64,000 bases of DNA from Wurfbainia villosa (Eukaryota; Streptophyta; Magnoliopsida; Zingiberales; Zingiberaceae), in assembly GCA_025175895.1 (NCBI GenBank), contig CM045991.1, positions 82,447,174-82,511,173 on the forward strand. Direction: 5' to 3'. Numbering within the stretch: position 1 is the stretch's first letter; each line of letters starts with the position of its first letter. A model generated the notes under the pieces. The model had not been told where the DNA came from and ran no database searches. It was given only the letters and a program-made list of their open reading frames with translations. A program made the position numbers and the translations under genes. Below, piece by piece: positions 1-10,623 of this stretch.

Positions 1-612
1 AAGCGAGCACTCGACTGATCAACATTCTGTGCTCGAAACCCTTGTGACCAGTCGACTGATGCCATCATCAGTCGACTACCAATCCTTGGCAGTCAATTGA
101 TGTGACATAGACCAGACTCGAACACCGCCGAGTCACGATCGACGAAGTCATGCCATGGCAATGCGATCGGTCGAGAAATCCCATCTGACACTTAGCCAAA
201 TGGCCAAGTTTCACCTACGATCTACCCCATCCCGGGTTACAATCGCTCACTCTCATTCCCTTGGAGTCCCTCGCCTTCGAAGTTGTCTTCGTCCGGCCAC
301 GTCCCTCGGATGCGTCAAGTGCACGGCTTCGCAGCGCCATCCTTCACGTCTCACCCTGAAGTCTACTTCCTCTGGCTTCACTCCAATGCTTCTCGTCCGG
401 CGGTCCCTCGGATGCCCCAAGCGCATGATTTCCGCAAAGCTATCCTTCATCGACTCAAGGATCGAGTCATGAGAGGTGAAACTCGCCAATGCTCCATGTG
501 CGAATTACTATGTCCTGCAAGACTCCAACGCACATATCAAAACCATAACACCCTAACTTAAACCCTTTGCCACACACATCAAAAACCACATCATGGGTTG
601 ATTGCCCTAACA
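1..612 (-). repeat. E1 3' LTR, truncated by the window start
   Basis: Direct repeat of 54578-55224 in the same orientation, ending in CCTAACA at 612 just before the complement of the polypurine tract. Bases 40-180 differ from the other copy mostly at CAGTCGAC-type motifs (for example CACAGTCGAC in the other copy against CACGATCGAC here). About 600 bp of the LTR lie outside the window. Confidence 0.9.
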
Positions 613-1172
613 ATCTCCCCCTTTTTTATGTGTGGCAATCCGTTTAAGTTAGGTAAAAACAATACCATAAAACATAAGGCAAGAAAGCATGTAAGTAAAA
701 ACATGAGTATCAAACTCCCCCTTAAACATGCAACCCCCCCTTAAGACATGCTAAATTTTCCCTTTTAGCATGATTGACTTAAACCTATCAATTCTCCCCC
801 TTTGACACCATCAAAAACATTAACTAAATGTTATACACGTATGACATCAAATCTAATGGGAGAATGAATCAAAATCCACTCAAAACCTGATAAAAATAGG
901 TTACTGTGCTCATGCACAGTACATCAGTCGATTGTATCAGACTACCAGTCAACTGGCACACAGTTTTGAAGATTTCTGATTTTTCGAGTGAATTTCAGAA
1001 ATGCACCAGAAATTGTAAAAAATTTGAAAAATCATGAAAATTGAGGGAAAAATTTCATATGAGTCCCTTTATTAGTGAAAAATAATTTTTCATGAAAAAT
1101 CATCCTATTTTTGAAAATTAGGCAAAAACTCAAAAGTTTGAAAAAGTCTAAGTTTTGTATCAACTTGAAATC
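613..1172 (-). other. E1 3' non-coding region with polypurine tract
   Basis: Bases 613-627 are the complement of a polypurine tract (AAAAAAGGGGGAGAT on the minus strand), adjoining the 3' LTR. The rest is AT-rich and non-coding. It resembles the end of E2 and E11 and the start of the E10 internal region. The piece stops at 1172, where E2 inserted. Bases 1168-1172 (AAATC) are the left TSD of E2. Confidence 0.75.
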
Positions 1173-2653
1173 TGTTGGTGCAATCGGCCCAGCAGTACCT
1201 TGATGGTATTTTGATGATAGACAAAACTCATGACATGGGATTGTCATGGGAAAGTCCAACATGGGTTGGCATGGAAAATCCAAGCATGGAGCTTGGTGTG
1301 GAAGTCCAAGGGGGAAGCCTTGGCATGGGAAAGTCCAAAGCATTGCGAAGCCTAGCGCTTGGTGCTTGGCATGGGAAATCCAAAGCATTACGAAGTCGTG
1401 CGCTTGGTTCTTGGTGAGAAATGCATTGCGAAGCCGTGTGCTTGGTGCATTTGGGAAGTCTTGAGGACTTGGTAAGTTCACTAGGCTCGGGGTCCTTGAG
1501 TCGGTGAAGGATGGCATTGCGAAGCCGTGCACTTGGTGCATCCGAGGGACCGCCGGACGGGGAGCGAATGGAGTGAGCCCAAAGGGAAACATACTTCTAG
1601 GGCATGAGACGCGAAGGATGGCGTTGCGAAGCCGTGCGCTTGGCGCATCCGAGGGACGTGGGCTGAGGGAAGAGAGCTTTGGTGGGGAACTCCATGAGGG
1701 ATAAGGTGGACTTGGCCAAGTGGCTAAGACTGAGTGTCGGAGGCTCAAACTTGATGTTTGAGGGTTTACCCGACGGTCGGATGCTCAAACAACTTGGTAT
1801 TTGAGGTTTTGCCCGACATCAGTCGACTGGCATAGGTTTTGCCCGACGGTTCGACTGATCCAAGTCGACTAGAGTTCGACTGGTGTAAGGCTAGGGTTTT
1901 GTGCTTGGCGCCATGGGATCGACAAATGACAAAGTCGGTGATATGAGGGATGACAATGATCATCGATGGGAGTGTCGCGAGCACGCCTCCGTAGCCGATC
2001 GGGCAATCGACTGAGTCACCCGATCGTGATGGGCATCATCGATCGAAGGTGATCCGTTGGAACTTGTCCAACGTGGATCTGGCCATTGTGAGACAACGAC
2101 TACAGGGGCAGTCGACTGGGGCCTTTTGGCAGTCGACTGCTAGGCGCGAAAATAGCTCGATGCAGGTTATAAAAGGAGCTCGAGATGGAGGTTTTTGCCA
2201 AGGTTTTTGTGGAGCTATTGGAGGGGAATTGCTGCTGCATTCCAGTCCTTCAAGAGCCAATCAAAGCAAGCAACAAGCAAAGCGATCAAAGCAATCGGTG
2301 AAAGTTTTCTTTTGTATTGTATTTGTGTATTTTCTTGTATTTCTATATTACATTGTAATTGCTTGTAAGAGGTTTCTCCACCTCCAACGTGTTGTCAGGA
2401 AGGAGTGTTATAGTTAGTGTCGTGTGCATAACTAGAGCTCGGTGAGCTCGCCCGTGGAGTAGGAACCATTCGGTTCCGAACCACGTGTATCTTGTGTTGT
2501 GTGATTGTGTATTGTTGTTAGTTTCATTATTATTGTTATTCCGCTGCGCTAACGACAATCGTAGACAAGCAACGCAAGAAGAACGAACGAATTATGACAT
2601 CCATCGTACGAGGGCTATTCACCCCCCTCTAGCCGGTCGTTCGATCCCCTACA
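1173..2653 (+). repeat. E2 5' LTR
   Basis: 1481 bp, starting TGTTGGTGCA and ending CCCTACA. It is repeated at 5876-7398. Near its middle are imperfect copies of a module around GCGAAGCCGTGCGCTTGGTGC. It ends with GCTATTCACCCCCCTCTAG plus a short tail, a terminus also seen in E3, E7 and E10. Confidence 0.95.
2168..2175 (+). promoter_or_regulatory. Candidate TATA box of the E2 5' LTR
   Basis: TATAAAAG, about 490 bp before the end of the LTR. The same sequence stands at 6913-6920 in the 3' LTR. This fits the U3/R boundary of a pol II LTR promoter. The transcription start is not visible. Confidence 0.6.
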
Positions 2654-2655
2654 AG

Positions 2656-2668
2656 TGGTATCAGAGCC
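2656..2668 (+). other. E2 primer binding site (initiator Met-tRNA)
   Basis: TGGTATCAGAGCC begins two bases after the 5' LTR. It matches the usual plant copia site complementary to the 3' end of initiator Met-tRNA. Confidence 0.92.
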
Positions 2669-2710
2669 GAGGTCGCTCTTCAAGGACTAACCGCCGCGAG
2701 AGCACTACAA

Positions 2711-4291
2711 ATGGCCGGCTTCATCCATCCACCAAAATTCGATGGAGATTTTTCTTGGTGGAGAAAACAGATGGAGGTATATCTCGAAACCAATTTTGAT
2801 TTTATGATTATTATAGAAAACGGTTTTGAAATGCCTAGGGACAAGTACAATAAGCCAATTGAGAAGTCAAAATGGACCGAAGACCAAATCAAAGACTTCA
2901 AGACAAATCTCAAGGTAATCAAGTTGATTAGTGATTTGTTACCTAACACTATTTGGTCTAGATTGGGTGAATATAGGGATGCAAGGGAATTATGGAATAA
3001 GGTAGTGAAATTCCAAGAAAATTCCCAATCGGCACAAGAAGAGGAGAATGCCGAGGAAGAAGCACCCATCACATTTGATAATGTTGATGACTTGGTGGAG
3101 ACCTCTACCTCTAGCATTGAGGGGGAGGAAAGGGTTTCTATTTCGGAGCAAGACCAAAACGAAGCATCTACCTCCGGAAGAAGTAAAGAGGCCTCCACCA
3201 CCTCCCTAGGTAACTCAAGTGTTATTATTTTAAATAAAAATCACATAATATACTTTGAGTGTAGGGAGAAAGGGCATTACAGGAGCAAATGCCCTAAATT
3301 GCCTAAGAAGAAGACATCGACACCAAAAGTCAACTCAAAGTCAAACGATGCCGGTGTTCCCAAAATCAAGAGCAAAGAGCACATTGTGTGCTTCAAATGC
3401 AATCAAAAGGGACACTACCGAAGCCAATGCCCTAGGGGGAGGAAGAAAGGGCAAGAAGGTGCAACTCATGTAGGGGGAGCTCCTAAAGCTAACCCTAAGG
3501 TACATTTAGTTAATGCACCTTTAATTCCTAAAGTCAAAAAGCATGCTAAGAATTATTTTAGCTCTCTTGCCATTATTAATGAAAAGCATGCTAGGAGAAA
3601 CAATAAGGTTTATTGCTTAGGTGCCAAGCATGTTCATATGACTAAAGACAAACCTAGGACTCATAACTCTAGAAATATCTTGCCTAGGGAGTCAATTAGG
3701 AGAGTAGAAGAAAATTTGGGTATTAATCCCAAAAAGTCTAGGCACATGCCTAAGAAGAAGAGGTTTTCCCAAAAACCTAATGAAAATTCAAAAATGGGAA
3801 AATTAGAGCTAGAGAACCAAGTCTTGAGGTCAAGTCTTGAGAGAATGGAGAAAGTCCTTAGAATCATAGAAAATTCAATTCTAGGGTCAAATGCCCAAAA
3901 GTCAAGACCTAAGGTTCAAAAACGGTCTAAGGGCAAGGAAGGTTTGGGTGACAAACCTAAGCCCAAGAAGACTTATCATAATGTTCCATTTAATTATGGA
4001 ACTATTTATAGGTCTAGGAAAACCAAGGCTAATAGGGAAGTCATCCCTAAGTCTAGCCATGGTATGTGTTTAGTGGCTAACACCTCAAAGAAATCAAATG
4101 TAGCCACTAAGAAGGTCAATGGAGGAGTCACCTCTAGAGTTGACTTAGGAAAGACCCAAAAGACTATGGCTTCAAAGCCTAAAAAGGTCATTAGGAAGGT
4201 ATCTAGGGAAGTTATCCCTAGGGAATACCTTGTTAACCCAAGGAGCTCCAATAGATATTGGGTTTCTAAGAGCGTGATTGATTCACGCTAA
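2711..4291 (+). CDS. gag: E2 Gag polyprotein (526 aa, intact, no pol)
   Basis: The ATG at 2711 lies 42 bp after the primer site and the frame is open for 526 codons. The N-terminus (about residues 1-110) is a copia Gag head (IHPPKFDGDFSWW, then a helical segment ending ARELWNKVV). In E1 and E7 about 100 further capsid residues follow; here the protein passes straight into an acidic linker (about 110-165), so the capsid appears shortened. Two CCHC zinc knuckles follow: about residues 181-194, where the first Cys is Tyr (YFEC), and about 226-239, which is canonical (CFKCNQKGHYRSQC). A coiled-coil-like stretch lies near 363-395 and the middle is Lys/Pro-rich. It ends YWVSKSVIDSR, like E1 Gag. 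It should assemble particles or bind RNA in the cytoplasm. Reverse transcription and integration would need another element. Confidence 0.9.
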   Translation: MAGFIHPPKFDGDFSWWRKQMEVYLETNFDFMIIIENGFEMPRDKYNKPIEKSKWTEDQIKDFKTNLKVIKLISDLLPNTIWSRLGEYRDARELWNKVVKFQENSQSAQEEENAEEEAPITFDNVDDLVETSTSSIEGEERVSISEQDQNEASTSGRSKEASTTSLGNSSVIILNKNHIIYFECREKGHYRSKCPKLPKKKTSTPKVNSKSNDAGVPKIKSKEHIVCFKCNQKGHYRSQCPRGRKKGQEGATHVGGAPKANPKVHLVNAPLIPKVKKHAKNYFSSLAIINEKHARRNNKVYCLGAKHVHMTKDKPRTHNSRNILPRESIRRVEENLGINPKKSRHMPKKKRFSQKPNENSKMGKLELENQVLRSSLERMEKVLRIIENSILGSNAQKSRPKVQKRSKGKEGLGDKPKPKKTYHNVPFNYGTIYRSRKTKANREVIPKSSHGMCLVANTSKKSNVATKKVNGGVTSRVDLGKTQKTMASKPKKVIRKVSREVIPREYLVNPRSSNRYWVSKSVIDSR

Positions 4292-5875
4292 GTGGGTTAG
4301 GGTGTGTCAACCCTAAGTGGATGGGTGGTTAACCTAGCCATTGTGAGTTGACACATTAGGGTGTGCCAATATGGTTTGAGAAGTTAAAAATGATTTAAAT
4401 TGGCACAATTAGGTCTTAGAGGTATTGGTGTACCATTTTGGGTTTTTGGCACACTAGGGAAATGAATGGCATTAAGGCAAAATGAATTTAATTCTTAGAA
4501 ATGGCAATTTAATTTTTAACACTTAGGTATTCTATACCTTAGTATATTTTACTTGCCATGCATTATTTGCCTTGCCATGTCATGACATCATTTTCATTTT
4601 TATCTATAAAATGTCATGATCATGTTTAGATTTATGTTTAGATGTCATGTATGCTTAAGTTTCATTCACATGCCATGACATCATGATATTGGCATATGTT
4701 TTTATCTATATCATATCTATGCCATCATCATATCATGCATGAATTAAAATGAAGTTAAGGACTATGACATGATTTGATGGGAATCAAATAATATTGCCTA
4801 GAAATATGCATGAGACCATTTTAAAGAACAAAAACCTACATCTCACTAGATTAATTGCCTTGAATGTGTTTTTACACATCTAGATATAAGTGAGATGTTT
4901 AAGGAAAATAAATTAAAGGTTTTGAAAACTTTTTGAAAACATTTTGAAAAACCTTGGTGAACCCTATCTTTTGATAGCTATCACCATTGAATGGGATGAT
5001 ACAAAGAGGGCTCTTTATTGAAGCTTTTCTAAACTTTTGAACTTTGTATCAATCTCTTAATTTAGTGGGTAAAATAATTTTCCAATATTTTTCACCCATA
5101 GTGTTTAGGATAAGTATTATACGATGCATTTTCAAGATTTTTAAAATTACGTATATTTACTTATGGATTTCGGAAATCCATTTCCGAAATCTTGTAAAAT
5201 CAGAATCGGTATCATGCCATGGATTAGCGATCGATGATGAAATGGATCGATTTGATTTCAGTCGATTGCCCAAGCTGATTTCGAGTAAATCTTGTTGGTT
5301 AGGCCCATGTTCAACTAGGTTAAGGTCCCCTAACCACTCCTAACCCTAGGATATGCTTGGGAGAGCATTAGAGAGGGTGGAAATCCATTGGATATGGATT
5401 AGGAGTTGGGTTGAGGGTGAGTATCAATTTCAAGGTGGATGTGAGTTCATTGTTGAACTTTGCCTTAATTTTGTTTGGTTTAATGTTCCTATTGGCTTAG
5501 GAACTCTCCAAGGACATTGTTGGTGCAATGGTCAAGGGGGAGCAAGCCTCTAGGGGGAGGTATTCATCATGGGAAGATGGATGTGTATTTCCTCATGGGA
5601 GCAAAATTGGGTTGCCTCTCTTTAAGTGATATGGGATCACTAGAAAGATTGTAGGCATGTGTTCCTCCACGGGAGAGATTGTAAGATCTCATTGGGATAT
5701 GAGACATTCATACCCTTGGGGAGGACCTTTTTGATGTAATGTCAAAAAGGGGGAGAAGTTACCAAGTTACCAATTAGGGTTCATTGGAATTCTCATTGGC
5801 ATATGAGAATTGCCAATATGGGAGAATTGGTAGACTTGAGATGGTAGTTTTGTCAATCATCAAAAAGGGGGAGAT
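4292..5875 (+). other. E2 post-gag non-coding region with polypurine tract
   Basis: No pol motif in any frame over 1.6 kb. The stretch is AT-rich, with repeated CATGACATCAT-like words at 4560-4740, a Gly-poor AT part at 5040-5200 and several G-runs (AAAGGGGGAG) after 5520. It resembles 55225-56554 of E11, so this gag-plus-spacer structure belongs to the family and is not a private deletion. The polypurine tract AAAAAGGGGGAGA is at 5862-5874, directly before the 3' LTR. A second, similar purine tract is near 5743. Confidence 0.8.
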
Positions 5876-5962
5876 TGTTGGTGCAATCGGCCCAGCAGTA
5901 CCTTGATGGTATTTTGATGATAGACAAAACTCATGACATGGGATTGTCATGGGAAAGTCCAA

Positions 5963-6215
5963 CATAGGTTGGCATGGAAAATCCAATCATGGAGCTTGGT
6001 GTGGAAGTCCAAGGGGGAAGCCTTGGCATGGGAAAGTCCAAAGCATTGCGAAGCCGTGCACTTGGTGCTTGTCATGGGAAAGTCCAAAGCATTGCGAAGC
6101 CGTGCGCTTGGTGCTTGTCATGGGAAATCCAAAGCATTGCGAAGTCGTGCGCTTGGTGCTTGGTGAGAAATGCATTGTGAAGCCGTGCGCTTGGTGCATT
6201 TGGGAAGTCTTGAGG
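5963..6215 (+). repeat. Tandem repeat inside the E2 3' LTR
   Basis: Imperfect units of about 40-46 bp, each holding TCCAAAGCATTGCGAAG followed by CGTGCGCTTGGTGC. There are three full units here and two in the 5' LTR (about 1325-1450). Related single modules recur at 6255-6410 and in E1 LTRs in the other orientation. Confidence 0.8.
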
Positions 6216-6912
6216 ACTTGGTAAGTTCACTAGGCTCGGGGTCCTTGAGTCGGTGAAGGATGGCATTGCGAAGTCGTGCGCTTGGTGCATCCGAGGGACC
6301 GTCGGACGGGGAGCGAATGGAGTGAGCCCAAAGGGAAGCATACTTCTAGGGCATGAGACGCGAAGGATGGCGTTGCGAAGCTGTGCACTTGGCGCATCCG
6401 AGGGACGTGGGCCGAGGGAAGAGAGCTTTGGTTGGGAACTCCATGAGGGATAAGGTGGACTTGGCCAAGTGGCTAAGACTGAGTGTCGGAGACTCAAACT
6501 TGATGTTTGAGGGTTTACCCGACGGTCGGATGCTCAAACAACTTGGTGTTTGAGGTTTTGCCCGACATCAGTCGACTGGCATAGGTTTTGCCCGACGGTT
6601 CGACTGATCCAAGTCGACTAGAGTTCGACTGGTGTAAGGCTAGGGTTTTGTGCTTAGCGATGTGCCATGGGTCGATGGAGCTAAAGCAATGATCGCGCCG
6701 AGGATGGCGATCGATGGAAATGTCACGAGCAGCAGAATGCTCGTAATGGGCCGATCGACTCTTTGGTCACCACCGATCGGTGATGGGCATTATCGATCGG
6801 TAGTGATCCGTTGGAACTTGTCCAACGTGGATCCGCCGTGAGACAACGGTTAGGGCAATGATCGGGCCTTTTGGCAGTCGACTACTAGGCGCGAAAACAG
6901 CTCGATGCAGGT

Positions 6913-6920
6913 TATAAAAG
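6913..6920 (+). promoter_or_regulatory. Candidate TATA box of the E2 3' LTR
   Basis: TATAAAAG at the position equivalent to 2168-2175. Confidence 0.55.
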
Positions 6921-7403
6921 GAGCTCGAGATGGAGGTTTTTGCCAAGGTTTTTGTGGAGCTATTGGAGGGGAATTGCTGCTGCATTCCAGTCCTTCAAGA
7001 GCCAATCAAAGCAAGCAACAAGCAAAGCGATCAAAGCAATCGGTGAAAGTTTTCTTTTGTATTGTATTTGTGTATTTGCTTGTATTTCTATATTACATTG
7101 TAATTGCTTGTAAGAGGTTTCTCCACCTCCGACGTGTTGTCGAGAAGGAGTGTTATAGTTAGTGTCGTGCGCATAACTAGAGCTCGGTGAGCTCGCCCGT
7201 GGAGTAGGAACCATTCGGTTCCGAACCACGTATATCTTGTGTTGTGTGATTGTGTATTGTTGTTAGTTTCATTATTATTGTTATTCCACTGCGCTAACGA
7301 CAATCGTAGACAAGCAACGCAAGAAGAACGAACGAATTACGACATCCATCGTACGAGGGCTATTCACCCCCCTCTAGCTGACCGTTCGATCCCCTACAAA
7401 ATC

Positions 7404-7984
7404 TAGTTTTTCCTTAGAGTCATTTCAAAACATGAACATACAGATTATTAAACATAAAATGGTTTTGAAATCATTTGAAATATCCAACTATGATCTATGG
7501 GAAATATATCTATGAATTAAACACTTGCTTTCCCCATAGTTAACCTGTTAGTGCTCTATTGATACACTTAATGACTCATCTAAATGCCATAAGCATTAGC
7601 GAACCATTTGTATCATCCTATCATCTCACACATTGCTATGTTTACAATCAAAGTTAGCCTTATAGTGGGTGTAAGATGTTCCTAAAGGTATTTGTACTTA
7701 ACCAAGAATTTCATGCATTTCTACCCATGGTTAAGTATCATCCTAAAATCCAATCATGAACATGCATCAAGAATTATCAATCATGATCATAAATCATCAA
7801 TGATTGCATATCATGATTATAAATTATAATATTAAGCATGATACATGATTCAAACTTTCAATTTATGGGTTATGCATTATCATCACCCAACACTATGTTA
7901 AAAATTTATAACTTATACCATCATAAGTCAACCATTCAATATGATATAAGTAAAATCCATATGGTTGACTAACCTAGGGTTTTC
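7404..7984 (-). other. E1 post-gag non-coding region
   Basis: AT-rich stretch between the stop of E1 gag (minus strand) and the E2 insertion. It has repeated CATGATCATAAATCAT-like words at 7740-7860. There is no coding potential. It corresponds to the beginning of the post-gag region of E2. Confidence 0.7.
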
Positions 7985-8311
7985 CTAACCCTTAAGGATG
8001 GATTTAGAAACCCAATACAAATTCTTTTCTATAAGGTTCACTAAAAATTCCTTAGGGATCCATTTTCTAGCTACTGTTTTAGTTTTGGCTTGACCCCTAG
8101 CAATTAAACATTGATAGGCCTTTTCATTTTTATTTTCCTTGTAACCTAGGCCTTTCCTATTTAAGCTTGCCCTTTGGCTCCCTATGATCTTGTTCAATGT
8201 GTTGGAGCCTATTGTAAATTTTTCTAGGGCTTTAGTTAAATGGTCTACTTTTTCCCTTAAGACCCTATTTTCTTCCATACATGCATCACTATCATTAAAA
8301 GGTATGTAATC
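7985..8311 (-). pseudogene. gag: E1 gag, C-terminal part (piece 3 of 3)
   Basis: Reads on the minus strand from 8311 to the stop at 7985. It holds a heptad-like segment (EENRVLREKVDHL) followed by LEKFTIGSN and IGSQRASLNRKGLGY, then the end YWVSKSILKG. Similar segments stand just before the end of Gag in E2 and E7. It continues the frame of 13439-13782 once E3 and one TSD copy are removed. Protein function is probably lost because the upstream piece has a stop and two frameshifts. Confidence 0.85.
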
Positions 8312-9354
8312 TGTTGGTGCAGGGGCACTAGATAATCGGACCTGTGTTTTGATTATGGCAAAGACACAAAGTTAAGTTTACATCGTTATCTCACGAGCTA
8401 AATCAAGTGTGCAGAAAAATACTAAAGCTGGAGCTGAAGGCTAGCGACACCCGGAGGAAGACGTGGTGGTCGGGCGACACTCGAGTGACTTCGGAGGGAG
8501 CCGAAGGAATCGAGTGGAAGGCCAGAAGCGAGAGCTACTATCGAGGTAAGCTCGTGTGAGTGAGAGATTGTAAGGTCGTGTCCTCTTCTACGGAGGACCG
8601 TGGCGGCGATCCGACTAAGACTTCTGTGGAAGGTCTAGGTCGAGATCGGACGGTTAAGCAAACCGTCATATTTATCATTTTCGAGCTAACCTCTTACTAC
8701 AAGGAAGTGGCGGTGAAGTCGACTATTGGGCGATTGATGCTCGATGCTCATCGGTGATGGAGTCATCGATTGGTGATGGCGATGATCGCCTTTGCGCTAG
8801 GTCAAAAGCGGATAACGTTTGACACGGCCGCCAGCGATAAATTTTGGACAATTTCGTAATCCGTTCTAAAGATGAGAGACAAATTCAGAGGCCAAAATCT
8901 ATAAAGGAGGAGGATTCCAACTCCAAATCACATCAAGTTTATTCATCAAGTGCTCCTACAAGCGCCAACGCTCCAACATCATCATAACGCCCGATGCAAC
9001 ACCAAGTTCGATCTTCTTCGTGGCGGTCAAGTAATTTTTGATATTGTATTCTTTGTTTTTCTTCATAACGAGGTGAGGTAGGCTTGTTGCCTCATCCTTG
9101 TATATTCGGTTTTGTGATCGTTGTCTCCTACCTCCAACGAGGAGGAGACGTTATAGTGTGTTGCCCTCCGTACGCGGTCTAGGACCGATAGGGCCTTGGA
9201 GTAGCAACTGCTGGGTTGTGAACCAAGTAAAATAAACGTGTTCATTTATTTTCCTCTATGATTACTCGTTTACTTGTGTATCAACGAACGAATTCGAACG
9301 AAAGATTTACGATCGCTATTCACCCCCCCTCTAGCGACGCTTCTCGATCCAACA
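8312..9354 (+). repeat. E3 5' LTR
   Basis: 1043 bp, TGTTGGTGCAGGGG...CGATCCAACA. Around 8715-8790 it has GATCGAT/CGGTGATG words where the 3' copy has CAGTCGACTGATG palindromes. It carries many one-base losses relative to the 3' copy. Confidence 0.93.
8900..8907 (+). promoter_or_regulatory. Candidate TATA box of the E3 5' LTR
   Basis: TATAAAGG here against TATAAAAGG at 12964-12972, so one A has been lost in this copy. Confidence 0.5.
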
Positions 9355-9356
9355 AT

Positions 9357-9368
9357 TGGTATCATAGC
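9357..9368 (+). other. E3 primer binding site (Met-tRNA, one mismatch)
   Basis: TGGTATCATAGC two bases after the LTR; the usual site is TGGTATCAGAGC. Confidence 0.8.
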
Positions 9369-9849
9369 GGGGGCGGTAAGATTTGGTGAAACCACCGATC
9401 TAGCACGTTTTGGTTTTCTGTTCATATTTTTTGATTCGTATTTTTTTTTGGGTCTTTTTCCTCCCGCACTACTAATCCAAGACGAAGTCTTGGTACGTTT
9501 CTTTTGGTTGTGTGCTTTCAAGTTTTCTCTCTTGGAGTAGCCGACGGTAAAAGGGGCATAACTTTTCGCACAAGTGGACTCACATAACGATCTACCTACC
9601 AAATCGAAGCTCTCTGAGAAATCTACATTTCTTATGAGGGTTTACCCTCGTAACAAGCTATTTCCAGTCCCAAAATCCAACGTCTAGTACCCTTTCGGGG
9701 ACGTCGAAGGTCGTAAGTTGTTTGTTTTTGTTAGTTTCTTCTTTTTCTCATTTAATTCTGTTTATTTCCTATTTATTTCCCGCATTACTAATCCAAGACC
9801 AAGTCTTGGAATTCCCTTTGGTTTTTATTCGTGTTTTGCAAGATACTTA
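9369..9849 (+). other. E3 leader between primer site and gag
   Basis: Non-coding, T-rich. The phrase CGCACTACTAATCCAAGAC occurs near 9464 and, slightly changed, near 9780, so there is an internal duplication. The complement of the same phrase stands in the leader of E7 (about 39340-39367). Confidence 0.65.
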
Positions 9850-10623
9850 ATGGCTCACATTGAGGGGTATAGCACCACCCGACCTCCGTTCTTTAACGGA
9901 GATGATTTCTGTTATTGGAAAGGTCGGATGGAGTGATTCTTGAAAACACAAGTCGAGACTTGGATAATAATCCAAACCGGCTTTGCTCTACCCACCAATG
10001 ATCAAGGAGAGCCCTTGGATTTCAATAAGTGGACAAATGCAACCAAGAGGCAAATCGAAGCCGATGCAAGAGCAACTCAAATAATACAATGTGGCTTGTC
10101 CAAGGAGGAGCTCAACCGCATCGGTCTATTCATTAGTGCCAAAGACCTCTGGAACAAATTGATTGATCTACACGAAGGGACGCCCAATGCTAAGGTATGT
10201 AAAAGAGATTTACTTTTAAATAAACTGTACAATCTAAAGATGCAGGATTGCGAGACTGCCACCCAATTACATGCGCGGATCCAAGACATCGTCAATGGTC
10301 TTCACTCGATCGGGCAAGCTGTAGAGAACCAGGACCTTATAAGGTACGCTTTAAATGCTTTCCCTAGGACTACCTTGTGGGCATCCATTGTCGATGTCTA
10401 CAAGGTCTCTAAGGACCTTTCAAAGATTAGGTTAGACGAATTATTTTCCGAGTTTGAATTTCACGAGCAAACTAACGTGGTCCGGGCCGAGAGAGGTATT
10501 GCTCTACTTGCAGGACAAAGAAGCAAGCCACCTACTAGGCAAGTAGATGAACTCGAACCCGAAGACGAATCCGGAAGAGGTGGAAGCAATAGTGAGCGTT
10601 GTGTGGAGAATAGTTCAAAATAA
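9850..10623 (+). pseudogene. gag: E3 gag, N-terminal and capsid part, with an in-frame TGA
   Basis: ATG at 9850 opens a frame of 257 codons, broken at codon 29 by TGA (9934-9936) in place of the Trp or Cys expected from relatives. It starts MAHIEGYSTTRPPFFNGDDF. It runs through a UBN2-like copia capsid region (ISAKDLWNKLIDLHEGT, then LHARIQDIVNGLHSIG, then FPRTTLWASIVDVYK) and ends in an acidic linker. Residue for residue it follows E7 gag. Re-initiation or readthrough would be needed to express it. Confidence 0.87.

Larger units (their letters stand above)
1173..7398 (+). mobile_element. E2: complete gag-only Ty1/copia (SIRE/Maximus-like) element
   Basis: Structurally complete element of 6226 bp with two LTRs (1173-2653 and 5876-7398), a Met-tRNA primer site, one long gag frame and a polypurine tract, flanked by a perfect 5-bp TSD AAATC (1168-1172 and 7399-7403). 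It lies in the 3' non-coding region of E1, in the opposite orientation. No pol domain is present in the 1.6 kb between gag and the 3' LTR. This is the structure described as TR-GAG: non-autonomous, needing pol proteins in trans. The intact Gag and perfect TSD suggest a fairly recent insertion. Confidence 0.93.
5876..7398 (+). repeat. E2 3' LTR
   Basis: 1523 bp, TGTTGGTGCA...CCTACA. It is longer than the 5' copy mainly because it has one more unit (about 46 bp) of the CATGGGAAAGTCCAAAGCAT-type tandem repeat near 6060-6120. Bases 6650-6800 differ from the 5' copy around GATCGAT-type words. The right TSD AAATC is at 7399-7403. Confidence 0.95.

Noticed and set aside
1032..1748. Minus-strand frame of 238 codons and the similar one at 6072-6497
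   Set aside because: Both lie in E2 LTRs opposite to its direction, and the first crosses the insertion border of E2 into E1, so it is not an ancestral gene.
5044..5553. Short plus-strand frames in the E2 post-gag region, considered as a third gene (env-like)
   Set aside because: They are 66-99 codons, without signal peptide or membrane pattern, and not kept open in the E11 counterpart.
8307..8311. TAATC as a preferred insertion target, since E3 has TAATC and E2 and E5 have AAATC and AATCA
   Set aside because: The other TSDs (GGCAT, CTATG, CTATC, CGAAG) do not fit; the sample is too small and the region AT-rich.
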